A program made the position numbers and the translations under genes. A DNA stretch of 64,000 nucleotides, taken from contig JANPGJ010000069.1 in the NCBI GenBank assembly GCA_031423955.1, positions 7,106-71,105 on the forward strand. The letters run 5' to 3'. Within the stretch, counting starts at the first letter, position 1, and every line of letters starts with the position of its first letter. Origin of the DNA: JAEUOS01 sp031423955 (GTDB taxonomy: Bacteria > Pseudomonadota > Gammaproteobacteria > Burkholderiales > JAEUOS01). The notes beneath the pieces were generated by a model. The model was not told the origin of the DNA and ran no database searches. It saw nothing but the letters and a program-made list of their open reading frames with translations. This document shows, one piece after another, positions 43,401 through 51,356 of this stretch.

Positions 43401-44388
43401 TCCCGCCCATGGCACCGGCCGCAAGCTGCGCCCAAGCGACCGCAGCCGCCCCGTCTTGCGCCAGCGCACGGCGCAAGCGCTCGAGCAAGGCCATGCGCAG
43501 CAAGCGCCGGACATAGCGCTGGGCGGCGTCGGCACGGTTCGCTGCCTGCGCGGTGCGGGCCAGGAACTTGAGGGTCTCGGCATCGTCCGCCAGGGTGCCC
43601 AGGTTGCGGTCGGCCTCGACGATCGCTTCATCGTACAGGTTGCCGGCCATCAGGGTACGCACCCCGGCCATGTAGAACTCGCGCTTGCGGGCCGCCGTCA
43701 CCGAGCGCTCCTGGGCGCGAAAGTACAACTGTGCCGAGACGCTGTAGCTGCCCAGTCCCAGCACCAGCCGCGCCGCATCGGCATCGGCCTGCGGCGCTCG
43801 CGTGGCGTCGCCGGCGGCGATTCTGCGATACAGGGCAATCGCGGCGCTGTTTTCACCCAGTGCCACCGCACGCCTGGCAAGGTAGTCCAGTTGCGTGACG
43901 CCAAGCGCCATTGTCGCCAGTTTCTGCAACTGCAACCCGGCTGCGCGGGTGGCGGCCAGGCGCTGCTCCGAGTTCGGCGGGTGCCCGAAGGCTTCGCGCT
44001 CGCGCATGTCGAACTCCTGGATTTCCGCCTCGATCCGCGCCGCATTCGTCGGGCCATCCGCAAACGGCCGCAGCGCAATCCGTGCTTCGTCGTAGCGGCC
44101 CAACTGCATCAATTGTCGCGCCAGCATCAGGCGCAGGCGCGGCGAGTCCGGCTGCGCCGCCAGAAACGCCTTCAGATACTCGACCGTGAGAGGGTCGCTG
44201 CGATTGGTGCGGCCGAGTTGATCCTCCAGCCCTCTTTGCGGAAAGATCAAAAACAGGCCGAGCACGACCACGAGGCCGAAGCCCCCGATCGCCGCCAGCG
44301 AAAACAGGCTCAGGCGCTCATTGGAGGCATCGAACGCGTACCACTTGTTGGTGCGGTGCGCGCCCGAGACCGGCCGGGTCGGTGTCAT
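40423..44388 (-). CDS. pelB: Pel export TPR-beta-barrel porin PelB
   Basis: 1321 residues: an N-terminal membrane helix (about 28-50), a very long run of TPR helices through about residue 900-950, and a C-terminal outer-membrane beta-barrel that ends in aromatic residues (TYQWFY). It is the outer-membrane exit for Pel polymer, with PelA held on its TPR scaffold. It is longer than P. aeruginosa PelB (~1190 aa), mostly in the repeats. The ATG at 44388 overlaps pelA by 71 bases. Confidence 0.92.
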   Translation of the reverse strand: MTPTRPVSGAHRTNKWYAFDASNERLSLFSLAAIGGFGLVVVLGLFLIFPQRGLEDQLGRTNRSDPLTVEYLKAFLAAQPDSPRLRLMLARQLMQLGRYDEARIALRPFADGPTNAARIEAEIQEFDMREREAFGHPPNSEQRLAATRAAGLQLQKLATMALGVTQLDYLARRAVALGENSAAIALYRRIAAGDATRAPQADADAARLVLGLGSYSVSAQLYFRAQERSVTAARKREFYMAGVRTLMAGNLYDEAIVEADRNLGTLADDAETLKFLARTAQAANRADAAQRYVRRLLRMALLERLRRALAQDGAAAVAWAQLAAGAMGGTAGLSRSAIVRVGNTPSGPAAPFDEESFTLGFDIFLAAGNLVDAYKVAESAVAQVPQSAEWRKRFAQVAEWRGAPQVALAQWLAHARMTGAEASWEAVLRLSRGLFDDQALLAVLTHKLGREPHRVELQEEILGVHERLGDPAAAIAFLQARTGGAQRRQNLERLALLATRAGRDQLAFDTWRTLQAEFGPALRYATPIAAHYYLTGDLRAALAALELVEKLVAMGETAYWQMFAELARLLEMDDKAIAGYQRLLASEKYSEGDLQNLIALLDAMRPDQAAKVAEFAFAKFRRTDLALQVMYQHARGAAHPAIARFLRELPPDIRAELERDPRFLAARASHLQAQGDLRGALADLIATDAREPRNPDTQAAIVWALIALRDAARLQAVLVSLAPAAEREPRLWGPFAAAHMTLNRQADALRWFRKQAAADSEHKNDYLWLMAFAECLDANSQPDLAWRIRRRVWLELRRPEVLATIRTDLLVSMRDRLAALAQVFVVGDRAKLLVERLLQADLEELKKPPPPAPLPATGAELVAALEAGLAAGMPQAAANPAASLPEGWFTRDGGATTLRFPAADNDATVKELALAWALNNEAHELARVWLVTRFAGNLARPLWGQLSVALAGADRDTLTRLIDDLPDWLPMYDRVEAALNIGRPALARTLAFEQLDHLQFDEQLHLRFTNMATDDPARVAGALVGIRQSPLAIAQTRLEASADLSPRLKLGLSLTVNRQSTQDETVLINVPQTDATASAYLRYQSGRGPLTLSIQHRSAVREINGMKLEYDLALAPRLRLAGSAGYQQTAIETAILRVGAMKNSVANTLTWAIANREYLRAGLAWSSFQSQSGAALGRSTVYSLEAGHRIRIEYPDFNVRVFGTRTNLAASATDDALMAGLRPALLATGSDVYLPASSTQWGLGFGWGQYLQERYSRALRPFFDFTLFHNSITGNGRSVRLGAVGSLAGQDHAVFYIGQSTGTPGAPQGLREFGLTYQWFY

Positions 44389-47227
44389 ATCGTTGCAGTG
44401 AAATGCCGGGCGCAGCCGACGGCTTGTCGACGGGCCGAGCCGGCCTGCCGTTGATGGTGACCGAACAACGATCCGCCTGCGCCAGGCGAAACGTCGGTGC
44501 CATGTGTGAAGTCAGGGTGAACTCGATGGAGTCGGCATCACGCCGCAACGCCGAGACCCGACCGTTGGCATCGGCCAGGTAGGCCAACGGACCCGCCGCC
44601 CCGACAGGCCCGGAAGCGCGAAAGTTCAGGCGCGTCTGGGCGCCCGCGAGGGTCAGGTACTGTGCCTGCGGTCCGGCGGCGACGCCGGCAATCCCATCAC
44701 TTGCGCGCAGGTCCGGCAGGCGGCCATCGGGGTCGACACGCAAGGTGCGCAGCGAACCATCACCGCGCACGATCACCTCGTCCGAGGGCAGATCGCGGGC
44801 CAGCACCATGGCTTCGAAGTCGAGCACCTTGCGGATGTACTCCGAGGCGTACACCGGCGTCACCGGTTGCGCCATCGCATACTGGTACACCTTCTTGAGG
44901 GCATTGAGCGAAGCCACCTTGCTGGCCGCGTAGACGTGGTAATAAATGTTGATCGGCTTGAATCGATGCGGCGTCCCGGTCATTTCAAAGGTTTCGATCA
45001 CCCGCTCGAACCCGTAGAACGGCCCGGTCCAGTTGTTGGTGTAGACGTTTTCGTTTTGCATCGGCGCGAACACCTGATACCACGGACCTTTGCGAATGCC
45101 CTGGGCCGCGATCGCCGTCCAGGATGGAAAAGACCGGCTGATCATCGTATCGCCGCCGTTCATGTTGAGGATTCCGGCGCCTTGAACCGCACCGAGCGTC
45201 GCCTGCAGGGGCACGCAATTGCCGGTCCACAGAAACACCCGCGCCGGCTTGTCGGCGGGCACCAGGGTGCGGTCGATATAGGCGATCGAGCCGGCGATCT
45301 CGCGCTTCAAGTCGAAGCGATAGCCGGGGATCGCCAGGTGATACGCGCTTTCGCCCGGCACCGCGGGCGCGTCCACCCGCGACCAGTCGAACGGATGCGA
45401 ATAAGAATGACTGGCCGCCTCGACGTTGGCGAGGCGGAAGACGCGCCTGGCGATTGCTTCGAGCGCTGCGGCCTGGGCCGGGTAAAGGCCGTCGCTGGCG
45501 ATCTCGCCCTGAATCACTGATACCGTGGTCGGTACCCGGAAGCGCTCCAGCACCTCCCGGGCCAGCACATCGGAGGCATACGGGCTGCCCGGCATTTCCG
45601 CGCGCGACGCCCAGCCATCGCCGTCGACATGGACAATCAACATGCGACGCCCGCCATCGGTGGTGACATCGGGCACCGGCAATTGATCGCGGGCGAACGC
45701 CGCCTTGAGAAATTCCAGCGGATTGACGACCCAGCGGTTCTGGTCGCGCCCTTCGATCGCGGTGTAGTTGAAAGGCTCCAGCACGTAGCCGCCCCAGGGC
45801 GTAATCGCCGCCGCATCGTACAGACTGCCGGCACTGTCGGCGAGCCGCATCAGGCTGCGCCCGGCAGATCCGACGCGCACCGCCACCAGGTTGCGACGAT
45901 TCGGCAGCGGCTCGCGCTCCAGACCGATCATCGGGTCACGCTGCGCCACGGCAACCCGGCCTGCGGCCGGCGCTGGCGGAATTTCAAGGCCCAGGCGTCG
46001 CGCGCCGGTGGCATCAAGCGGGAACGGCAACTGATTGAACGCCGCGACCCGCACTCCATCGGCTATTTGGCGGTGCAGAAAGGTCGCGACCCTGGCATCG
46101 ACCTCCGGTCGGCTGGCGGCAAGCCAGGTGACGATCCCGGCATACCGTCCGCGCAGTGGCGCCGGCGGCAAGGATTCGGTGCGCGGATCAAGAAACTCGT
46201 ACGTATAGCCCAGATAATTGAGCGGCATGCCCAGAAAACGCTGCGCGGTCGATGTGTGAAAATCCGCACTGTCCTGCGGGCGCTCGGTGAGTACCAGGAC
46301 GCGCCGCGGAAGAACCTCGACCCGCCCGACACCAAGCATGTCGAGTTCCGGATTTGCGACCCACGGCGTAATGCCGAGCGCCAGAATCCGCTTTGCCGTC
46401 TCGCGCGCCAGCCCGCGTTGCGCGGGCGCCACATAGTCGATCGCAATCACCGGCAGTCCGAAGCTGGTGCGCACCGTTTGCAATTGCCCGAGCAGCCATT
46501 CGCGATCCGCCGCCGGCACCTCGCGAAACTGCCTTTTCGCCTGGTCCCAGCCTTGATAGAGCGATTCCGCGGCCACCGCCGTCACCATTTCCTTTACCTG
46601 CGGCAGGATCTCGAATCCGCGATTGAAGATCATGCGCACGCCCGGAAAGCGCGCGCGCACCGCGCGCAAAGTGGTCACCATCGCCGCTTCCTGAGCCGCA
46701 CGTGCCGCCGGGGTGGTGGCGATGAGATGGTAAGAGTCGAGGGTATCGAAAAAGAATCCGCGGTAACCACGCTGCCACAGCGGGGCAAGAATGTTCTCGA
46801 TCAGGAAGCCGGGCCAGCCAGGCGCGGTCTGGTCCACCACCGAACTTCCCCAGTCGCGGTTCTCTCCCTTGAGAATCGCCGGTGGAATGCTCTTGAAGTA
46901 GGCACGCGATGGCACCACCTCGCCAAACGATACGTAGGCGAACAGTTCGGAAGGACCGTCGGCGGCCTCACGCCGATAGGGCTTCGGGTCCGGCACGTGA
47001 TCAGGCTCAATGACCGCGATATCGAATGCCTTCAGTTCATCGAGCGGCGGATTGGCGCCATAGTGGAACGCGACCGCGAGCGGCGCCGCCGGCTGCGCCT
47101 GAACGGCACTGCCAGGCCAGAGCAATGCCGCCAGGTTCAAACAAGCGCCGATGGCGGCCATCAAGCCGCAAACCAAGCAGGTTCGCCAATCGCGATGCTG
47201 CGCATCACGCGGGGGCGAATCATTCAT
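44318..47227 (-). CDS. pelA: Pel deacetylase/glycoside hydrolase PelA
   Basis: 969 residues with an N-terminal signal anchor (about 16-45). An endo-galactosaminidase-like hydrolase domain follows (AVAFHYGANPPLDELKAFDIAVIEP, with an ES pair at 221-222 matching the catalytic Glu region). Next is a deacetylase domain with VDGDG (Asp535, Asp537) and HSYSH (His607, His611). PelA trims and deacetylates Pel polymer in the periplasm. The last ~20 codons overlap pelB in another frame; homologues typically end near ISLQRYD, so the C-terminus may be extended by a frame change. Confidence 0.94.
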   Translation of the reverse strand: MNDSPPRDAQHRDWRTCLVCGLMAAIGACLNLAALLWPGSAVQAQPAAPLAVAFHYGANPPLDELKAFDIAVIEPDHVPDPKPYRREAADGPSELFAYVSFGEVVPSRAYFKSIPPAILKGENRDWGSSVVDQTAPGWPGFLIENILAPLWQRGYRGFFFDTLDSYHLIATTPAARAAQEAAMVTTLRAVRARFPGVRMIFNRGFEILPQVKEMVTAVAAESLYQGWDQAKRQFREVPAADREWLLGQLQTVRTSFGLPVIAIDYVAPAQRGLARETAKRILALGITPWVANPELDMLGVGRVEVLPRRVLVLTERPQDSADFHTSTAQRFLGMPLNYLGYTYEFLDPRTESLPPAPLRGRYAGIVTWLAASRPEVDARVATFLHRQIADGVRVAAFNQLPFPLDATGARRLGLEIPPAPAAGRVAVAQRDPMIGLEREPLPNRRNLVAVRVGSAGRSLMRLADSAGSLYDAAAITPWGGYVLEPFNYTAIEGRDQNRWVVNPLEFLKAAFARDQLPVPDVTTDGGRRMLIVHVDGDGWASRAEMPGSPYASDVLAREVLERFRVPTTVSVIQGEIASDGLYPAQAAALEAIARRVFRLANVEAASHSYSHPFDWSRVDAPAVPGESAYHLAIPGYRFDLKREIAGSIAYIDRTLVPADKPARVFLWTGNCVPLQATLGAVQGAGILNMNGGDTMISRSFPSWTAIAAQGIRKGPWYQVFAPMQNENVYTNNWTGPFYGFERVIETFEMTGTPHRFKPINIYYHVYAASKVASLNALKKVYQYAMAQPVTPVYASEYIRKVLDFEAMVLARDLPSDEVIVRGDGSLRTLRVDPDGRLPDLRASDGIAGVAAGPQAQYLTLAGAQTRLNFRASGPVGAAGPLAYLADANGRVSALRRDADSIEFTLTSHMAPTFRLAQADRCSVTINGRPARPVDKPSAAPGISLQRYDTDPAGLGRAPHQQVVRVRCLQ

Positions 47228-47394
47228 CGCATTCCCCTCCAGAAATCGATCGATGACTCAAACGCCGGAGGTTTTGGTACACCGGCGGTGGCGTGCCTTG
47301 ATTATCGCGTACCCGGACTTGACAACGCCTTCAATAAAGCCCTGAAAGCCCCTGATTTTCCGGACAAATTCAGGATTTTCCCGATGCAACTCCC

Positions 47395-47422
47395 GTTATA
47401 CCGAGGAACGCCGCCCGGACAA
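47395..47422 (-). promoter_or_regulatory. Candidate sigma-70 promoter for pelA
   Basis: On the minus strand, TTGTCC (47417-47422) and TATAAC (47395-47400) are 16 bases apart, the best match to -35/-10 boxes in the 293-bp gap between pgaD and pelA. It would give a leader of about 160 bases before the pelA start. Readthrough from pga could also feed pel. The rest of this gap holds no gene. Confidence 0.4.
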
Positions 47423-47520
47423 CGGCCGAATACATGGGTGTTTGCGCGTTGCGCACGCACCGGATGCCTGGGATGGCGGTCGGGTCTGGCGCTTGCCGAC
47501 AGTGGCGCGGAGGCTGGTAC

Positions 47521-48027
47521 CTATAGGGCGGGTGGCTCGACCGCGGGCTGATTTCCGCCAGGTTTCACGCGGCTTTCGATCAGCGCCGCCGCGCCGGTGA
47601 CCGCGCTGATCACACGACCGTTGGCATCATGTGAAACCACCAGCCGACGCGCACCCTGCCAGGCCAGGAGGCGCGCTGGATCAAGCTCGAACGCGGCTGC
47701 CAGTTGCGCGACATCGAGGTCGCGCGATCGGCGGCGCCGGTCGTGGCCATGAAAGCGCCACCACTCGATAAACGCCCAGCCGAGCAACAACGCCCCAAGC
47801 CCCTGGATCACCAACAGGTAGGCGCCGAACAGTTTGGCATTGTCGACCTGGGTGTCGTAGACCAGATATTGCAGGTAACCGGTATAGCCAAACACGACCC
47901 ATGCCACCAGGGTGATCCACGGCAACCAGAGGTAGAACCAGATGAGCCAGAACACCGCGGTCACCGCCGCCCACACCAGACGATCCGGCAGCGCCTGCAG
48001 CGCCGGCTTGTCGATGATCAGGTTCAT
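47521..48027 (-). CDS. pgaD: PNAG biosynthesis protein PgaD
   Basis: 168 residues; two adjacent membrane segments (about 20-40 and 64-88) with a cytoplasmic C-terminus, the PgaD layout. It partners PgaC in the poly-N-acetylglucosamine synthase complex and in E. coli the pair is c-di-GMP-regulated. Its ATG shares one base with the pgaC stop (TGATG), so translation is coupled. Sequence conservation of PgaD is low; the call rests on position and topology. Confidence 0.88.
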   Translation of the reverse strand: MNLIIDKPALQALPDRLVWAAVTAVFWLIWFYLWLPWITLVAWVVFGYTGYLQYLVYDTQVDNAKLFGAYLLVIQGLGALLLGWAFIEWWRFHGHDRRRRSRDLDVAQLAAAFELDPARLLAWQGARRLVVSHDANGRVISAVTGAAALIESRVKPGGNQPAVEPPAL

Positions 48028-49331
48028 CACGGCGCTGCCCGGGACTCTTCGGCGGCCACCCCCTTGATCGCCGCCGCTGACTGGTGCACGCCGCGATCCG
48101 GGCTGGTCCACACCGCACGCTTGCCGGTTTCGCGCCACAACACCTTCGGCAGAGCGACCACGGTGGTCAGCATGTTGAGCATCCAGTAGGCCAGCGGATA
48201 CCAGATCATCCAGAAGTGATAACGCAGGATCTGGCGGTCGTAATGGCGGTCGATCAGCATGGCGATGAAGAACTGCAGCAGCGCGGTGCTGCCGATCAGG
48301 ATGCCGTGCCAGCCGGGAATCAGGCTGATCTGCCAGCGCGGCGGCAGGTCGAACACGAACCCGGCAATCCACATCAGCATCACGAACGCCATCGCATAGG
48401 CCCAGGTGACGCTGACGAAGTATTCGAGCAGCACCGGCAGCATGCGGCGCTCTTTCCAGGCACGGGTGATCCACAGGTACTTGACCACCACCTGCACGCC
48501 GCCCATCGCCCAGCGCAGCCGCTGGTGCCACAGGCCGTGCAGGGTCTCGGGCATCAGGATCCAGCACAGCGCCCTTGGCTCGAAACGCACCGCCCAGAAA
48601 CTGGTTTGCAGCTTCCAGGAGATGTCGATGTCCTCGGTCAGCATGTCCGGGCTCCAGAAGCCGGCATGCGCAAGTGCTGTGCGGCGAAACGCGGTGACCA
48701 CCCCGGAGACGGTGAAAATGCGGCCATAGGTGCGCTGTGCGCGCTTGAGCAGGCCGACGATTGACGAAAACTCGCCGACCTGCAGGCGACCCAGCATGGT
48801 CGAGCGATTGCGGATGCGCGGATTGCCGGTCACCGCGCCGACCCGCGCGCCGGACTCGAAATGCCGCAGCAGCCAGGGGATCGCATCATGATCGAGGATG
48901 GCGTCGCCGTCGATGCACACCAGATACTCGGCCGATGCCATCAGGGCCGCGGTGGTCAGGCCGACCGCCTTGCCCTGGTTGGTCGCCTGATGAATCACCC
49001 GCAGTCGCGAATCCCGGGTTGCGAGTTCGTCCAACAGCGCGCCGGTGCCGTCGGTGCTGCCGTCGTTGACCGCGATGATCTCGAAATCCGGGTAGCGCAT
49101 GCCGAACAGGTGGCCGATCACGTCGCGCACGTTGTCGGCCTCGTTGTAACAGGGCACGATGATCGCCACCCGCGGCACGTTCTCAAGCAGGCTCATCGGA
49201 TCGCCGACCGTCAGCGCATGCCGCTCATAGTGGAAGTAGTAGGCCAAGCCGCCGATCATCCAGATATAGGCCATGAACAGCGGGTAGTAGAAAACGAAGC
49301 CGTAGACCAGGGCGCTGGCGTCAATCTGCAT
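48027..49331 (-). CDS. pgaC: Poly-beta-1,6-N-acetylglucosamine synthase PgaC
   Basis: 434-residue processive GT2. Seen: AIIVPCYNEADNVRDVI, AVNDGSTDGT, CIDGDAILDHDA, LTEDIDISWKL and HQRLRWAMGG with the QxxRW motif. Membrane helices lie at both ends. It polymerises UDP-GlcNAc to PNAG across the inner membrane. The order pgaA-B-C-D on the minus strand is as in E. coli. Confidence 0.95.
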   Translation of the reverse strand: MQIDASALVYGFVFYYPLFMAYIWMIGGLAYYFHYERHALTVGDPMSLLENVPRVAIIVPCYNEADNVRDVIGHLFGMRYPDFEIIAVNDGSTDGTGALLDELATRDSRLRVIHQATNQGKAVGLTTAALMASAEYLVCIDGDAILDHDAIPWLLRHFESGARVGAVTGNPRIRNRSTMLGRLQVGEFSSIVGLLKRAQRTYGRIFTVSGVVTAFRRTALAHAGFWSPDMLTEDIDISWKLQTSFWAVRFEPRALCWILMPETLHGLWHQRLRWAMGGVQVVVKYLWITRAWKERRMLPVLLEYFVSVTWAYAMAFVMLMWIAGFVFDLPPRWQISLIPGWHGILIGSTALLQFFIAMLIDRHYDRQILRYHFWMIWYPLAYWMLNMLTTVVALPKVLWRETGKRAVWTSPDRGVHQSAAAIKGVAAEESRAAP

Positions 49332-49337
49332 GGCGCT

Positions 49338-51356
49338 TCACCGTTGCACCGGATGCGCTTCCAGCGACAGCGCCGGGCGGATGACTTCCAGCGCTGGATG
49401 ATTGTTGTGAAAATCGTCCGGGTAGTAACCGAAATGCCGCGCGCCGGTGGCATGCAGGCGGCGCATCTGTGCCGCCAGCGTCGACGCCGGGATCCTGCGG
49501 CCATCGCGCCAATCGACGCTTTGCAGCTCGAACACCACCCGCTCCTGGGCGCCTGGCACTTCCTTCACCCGCGCGGCCAGGCTGTCGAGCCAGGCATCGG
49601 CATCCGCCGCGCCCTCCATCCACGGCATGGCCATGATCGCGGTGTAGTCGTAGGCGCCGAGAAAGCTCTGCAGCGACTGCGCGAACCACTCTTCGGCCGC
49701 CGGCTCGAGCACCGGACGCGCGAACAGATTGCGCGCGGTCAACAGGCCCGGATGGTACCTGCGCACTTCACGCACCAGGTCCAGGGTGAACGCGGTCAGG
49801 TACGCGGTTTTTCGCGCGCTGAAGTCGCGGCGCATGCCCGCATCGGCGCGGATAGCCAGCGGCGAGCCGTCCAGCCCCCAGGCACGGTACTGGCGCAGCG
49901 CCGCCGGACTGGCGTCCTCGTAGTCGGACAAGGTGACATCATCATGGAACAGGAGGCCGCCAAACACCGCGTGGCGCGCCAGGTCCTGGAAGATCTCGGT
50001 CACCGTGCGCCGTGCCAGCGCATCGAATGGCGACAGGCGATGCTGGCGATTGGCGCGTGCCGCCGGCGGCGCTTCAGGCTCGACCTGCACCACGCTGCCG
50101 GCCGCCGGGTGGCCGGCCGGCAGCCGGAATGACAGCGCCGGCATCCACGCGTAGACGCGCACCCCGGTACGGGTGCGCAGTTGCCAGGCAACCCGCGAAA
50201 ACAGGTCGGCACGAACCGGCAGATGGCGATTCGGGAAATACACCTGATCGGCGACGCCGTCGCCATCCGGATCCGCGAATGCCTGCAGGTAGACCGTACT
50301 GGGCTTGAGAATCAGGATCCGCTCCAGCAGCCGCGACAGGTTTGTCTCCTGTTGCGCCGGATCGGGGTCGTACACATAGTCGAGGTCGACATGCACCACG
50401 CGCTCGATCGGGCGGGCCTGACCATCGTATTGATTGGGTTGGCGCAGCGCTTCGATCAGGTCCGCTTCGCTGTGGTTGAACATCACCAGGGTGCGGCGCA
50501 GCGCCGACAACGGCTGGTCCGGCGTGTTTGGCCCCGGCTCCAGGTTCATCGTGACCGCCATGCCGGCCGCCGCCGCCGCGTCGATACCGGCCTGGCTATA
50601 GGCGCCGTAGGGCCAGACCATGACGCGCGGCCGGCGGCCGGTTTTCGCCTGCAGCAAATCGGCGCCAGTCTTGAGATCGGCTTCGATCCGGCTGCGATAG
50701 GCGGCTTCGCTTTCGTAACGCGCGGTGGCGGCGTCGAAGTGTCGAGCGATCGCCGCCGGGATCCGGTTGCCCTGCGGATTGGCGTTGACCCCGCGATGCA
50801 GATCATGCGAATGCAGGGCAACTTCGACCAGGCCTGACTCCTGCATTTCACGCACTTCCGCCCAGGTGACGAAACGGTCGCGCGGCAACATCAGGTCACC
50901 ATAGGCCACCGTGTTGTCGCTGGCCAGCCAGTTGCCCACCACGGCAATGAGCGCCGGATAACCGAACAGCTTGAGCAGGGGAAACACCCGGGTGTAGACG
51001 CTGCGATAGCCGTCGTCGAAGGTCAGCAACACCGCTCTGGCGGGCAGCGGCGGGCCGCCAGCCCGGGCACGCAGGATGGCTTCAACGCTGACGGGTTGAT
51101 AGCCGTTCTCGCGCAGCCATGAAAACTGGCGAATCAGTTCGCCGGTATCGATCGCGGTGGCTTCCGGCTCGACCTCGAAGCTGTCGCGCAGGCGGTCGCG
51201 CACATCGTGATAGCACAGCACGCGGAAGCTGCCAGCCGGATCAATGGCCAAAAGCGGTGCCGGCGGCGGCGCGACGCTCAGGCCCTGTGCATGCGGCGAC
51301 GCGGCTGCCGCCAGCAGCAGGCAGGTCGCGAGCCAGCGGCCAAGGCGCCTTACCAC
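49338..51356 (-). CDS. pgaB: PNAG N-deacetylase/hydrolase PgaB
   Basis: 672 residues. The carbohydrate esterase 4 domain shows LCYHDVRD, TFDDGYRSVY (Asp114/115) and ALHSHDLHRG (metal histidines 182, 184, 187). The C-terminal half (from about 310) is the glycoside hydrolase-like TIM barrel. It partly deacetylates PNAG for export. The signal peptide (about 1-24) ends near SPHAQG and lacks a lipobox cysteine, whereas E. coli PgaB is an outer-membrane lipoprotein. Its 5' end overlaps pgaA by 7 bases. Confidence 0.94.
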   Translation of the reverse strand: MVRRLGRWLATCLLLAAAASPHAQGLSVAPPPAPLLAIDPAGSFRVLCYHDVRDRLRDSFEVEPEATAIDTGELIRQFSWLRENGYQPVSVEAILRARAGGPPLPARAVLLTFDDGYRSVYTRVFPLLKLFGYPALIAVVGNWLASDNTVAYGDLMLPRDRFVTWAEVREMQESGLVEVALHSHDLHRGVNANPQGNRIPAAIARHFDAATARYESEAAYRSRIEADLKTGADLLQAKTGRRPRVMVWPYGAYSQAGIDAAAAAGMAVTMNLEPGPNTPDQPLSALRRTLVMFNHSEADLIEALRQPNQYDGQARPIERVVHVDLDYVYDPDPAQQETNLSRLLERILILKPSTVYLQAFADPDGDGVADQVYFPNRHLPVRADLFSRVAWQLRTRTGVRVYAWMPALSFRLPAGHPAAGSVVQVEPEAPPAARANRQHRLSPFDALARRTVTEIFQDLARHAVFGGLLFHDDVTLSDYEDASPAALRQYRAWGLDGSPLAIRADAGMRRDFSARKTAYLTAFTLDLVREVRRYHPGLLTARNLFARPVLEPAAEEWFAQSLQSFLGAYDYTAIMAMPWMEGAADADAWLDSLAARVKEVPGAQERVVFELQSVDWRDGRRIPASTLAAQMRRLHATGARHFGYYPDDFHNNHPALEVIRPALSLEAHPVQR

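Noticed and set aside
40492..44454. Plus-strand open frame of about 1320 codons opposite pelB
   Set aside because: It is the antisense of a real, motif-rich gene; high GC third positions keep the opposite frame free of stops. No known domain.
47319..47340. TTGACA on the plus strand in the pel/pga gap as a promoter
   Set aside because: No matching -10 box at the right distance, and no plus-strand gene follows.
45629..47551. Plus-strand open frame opposite pelA
   Set aside because: Shadow of pelA; composition is His/Arg-rich as expected for antisense of this GC-rich DNA.
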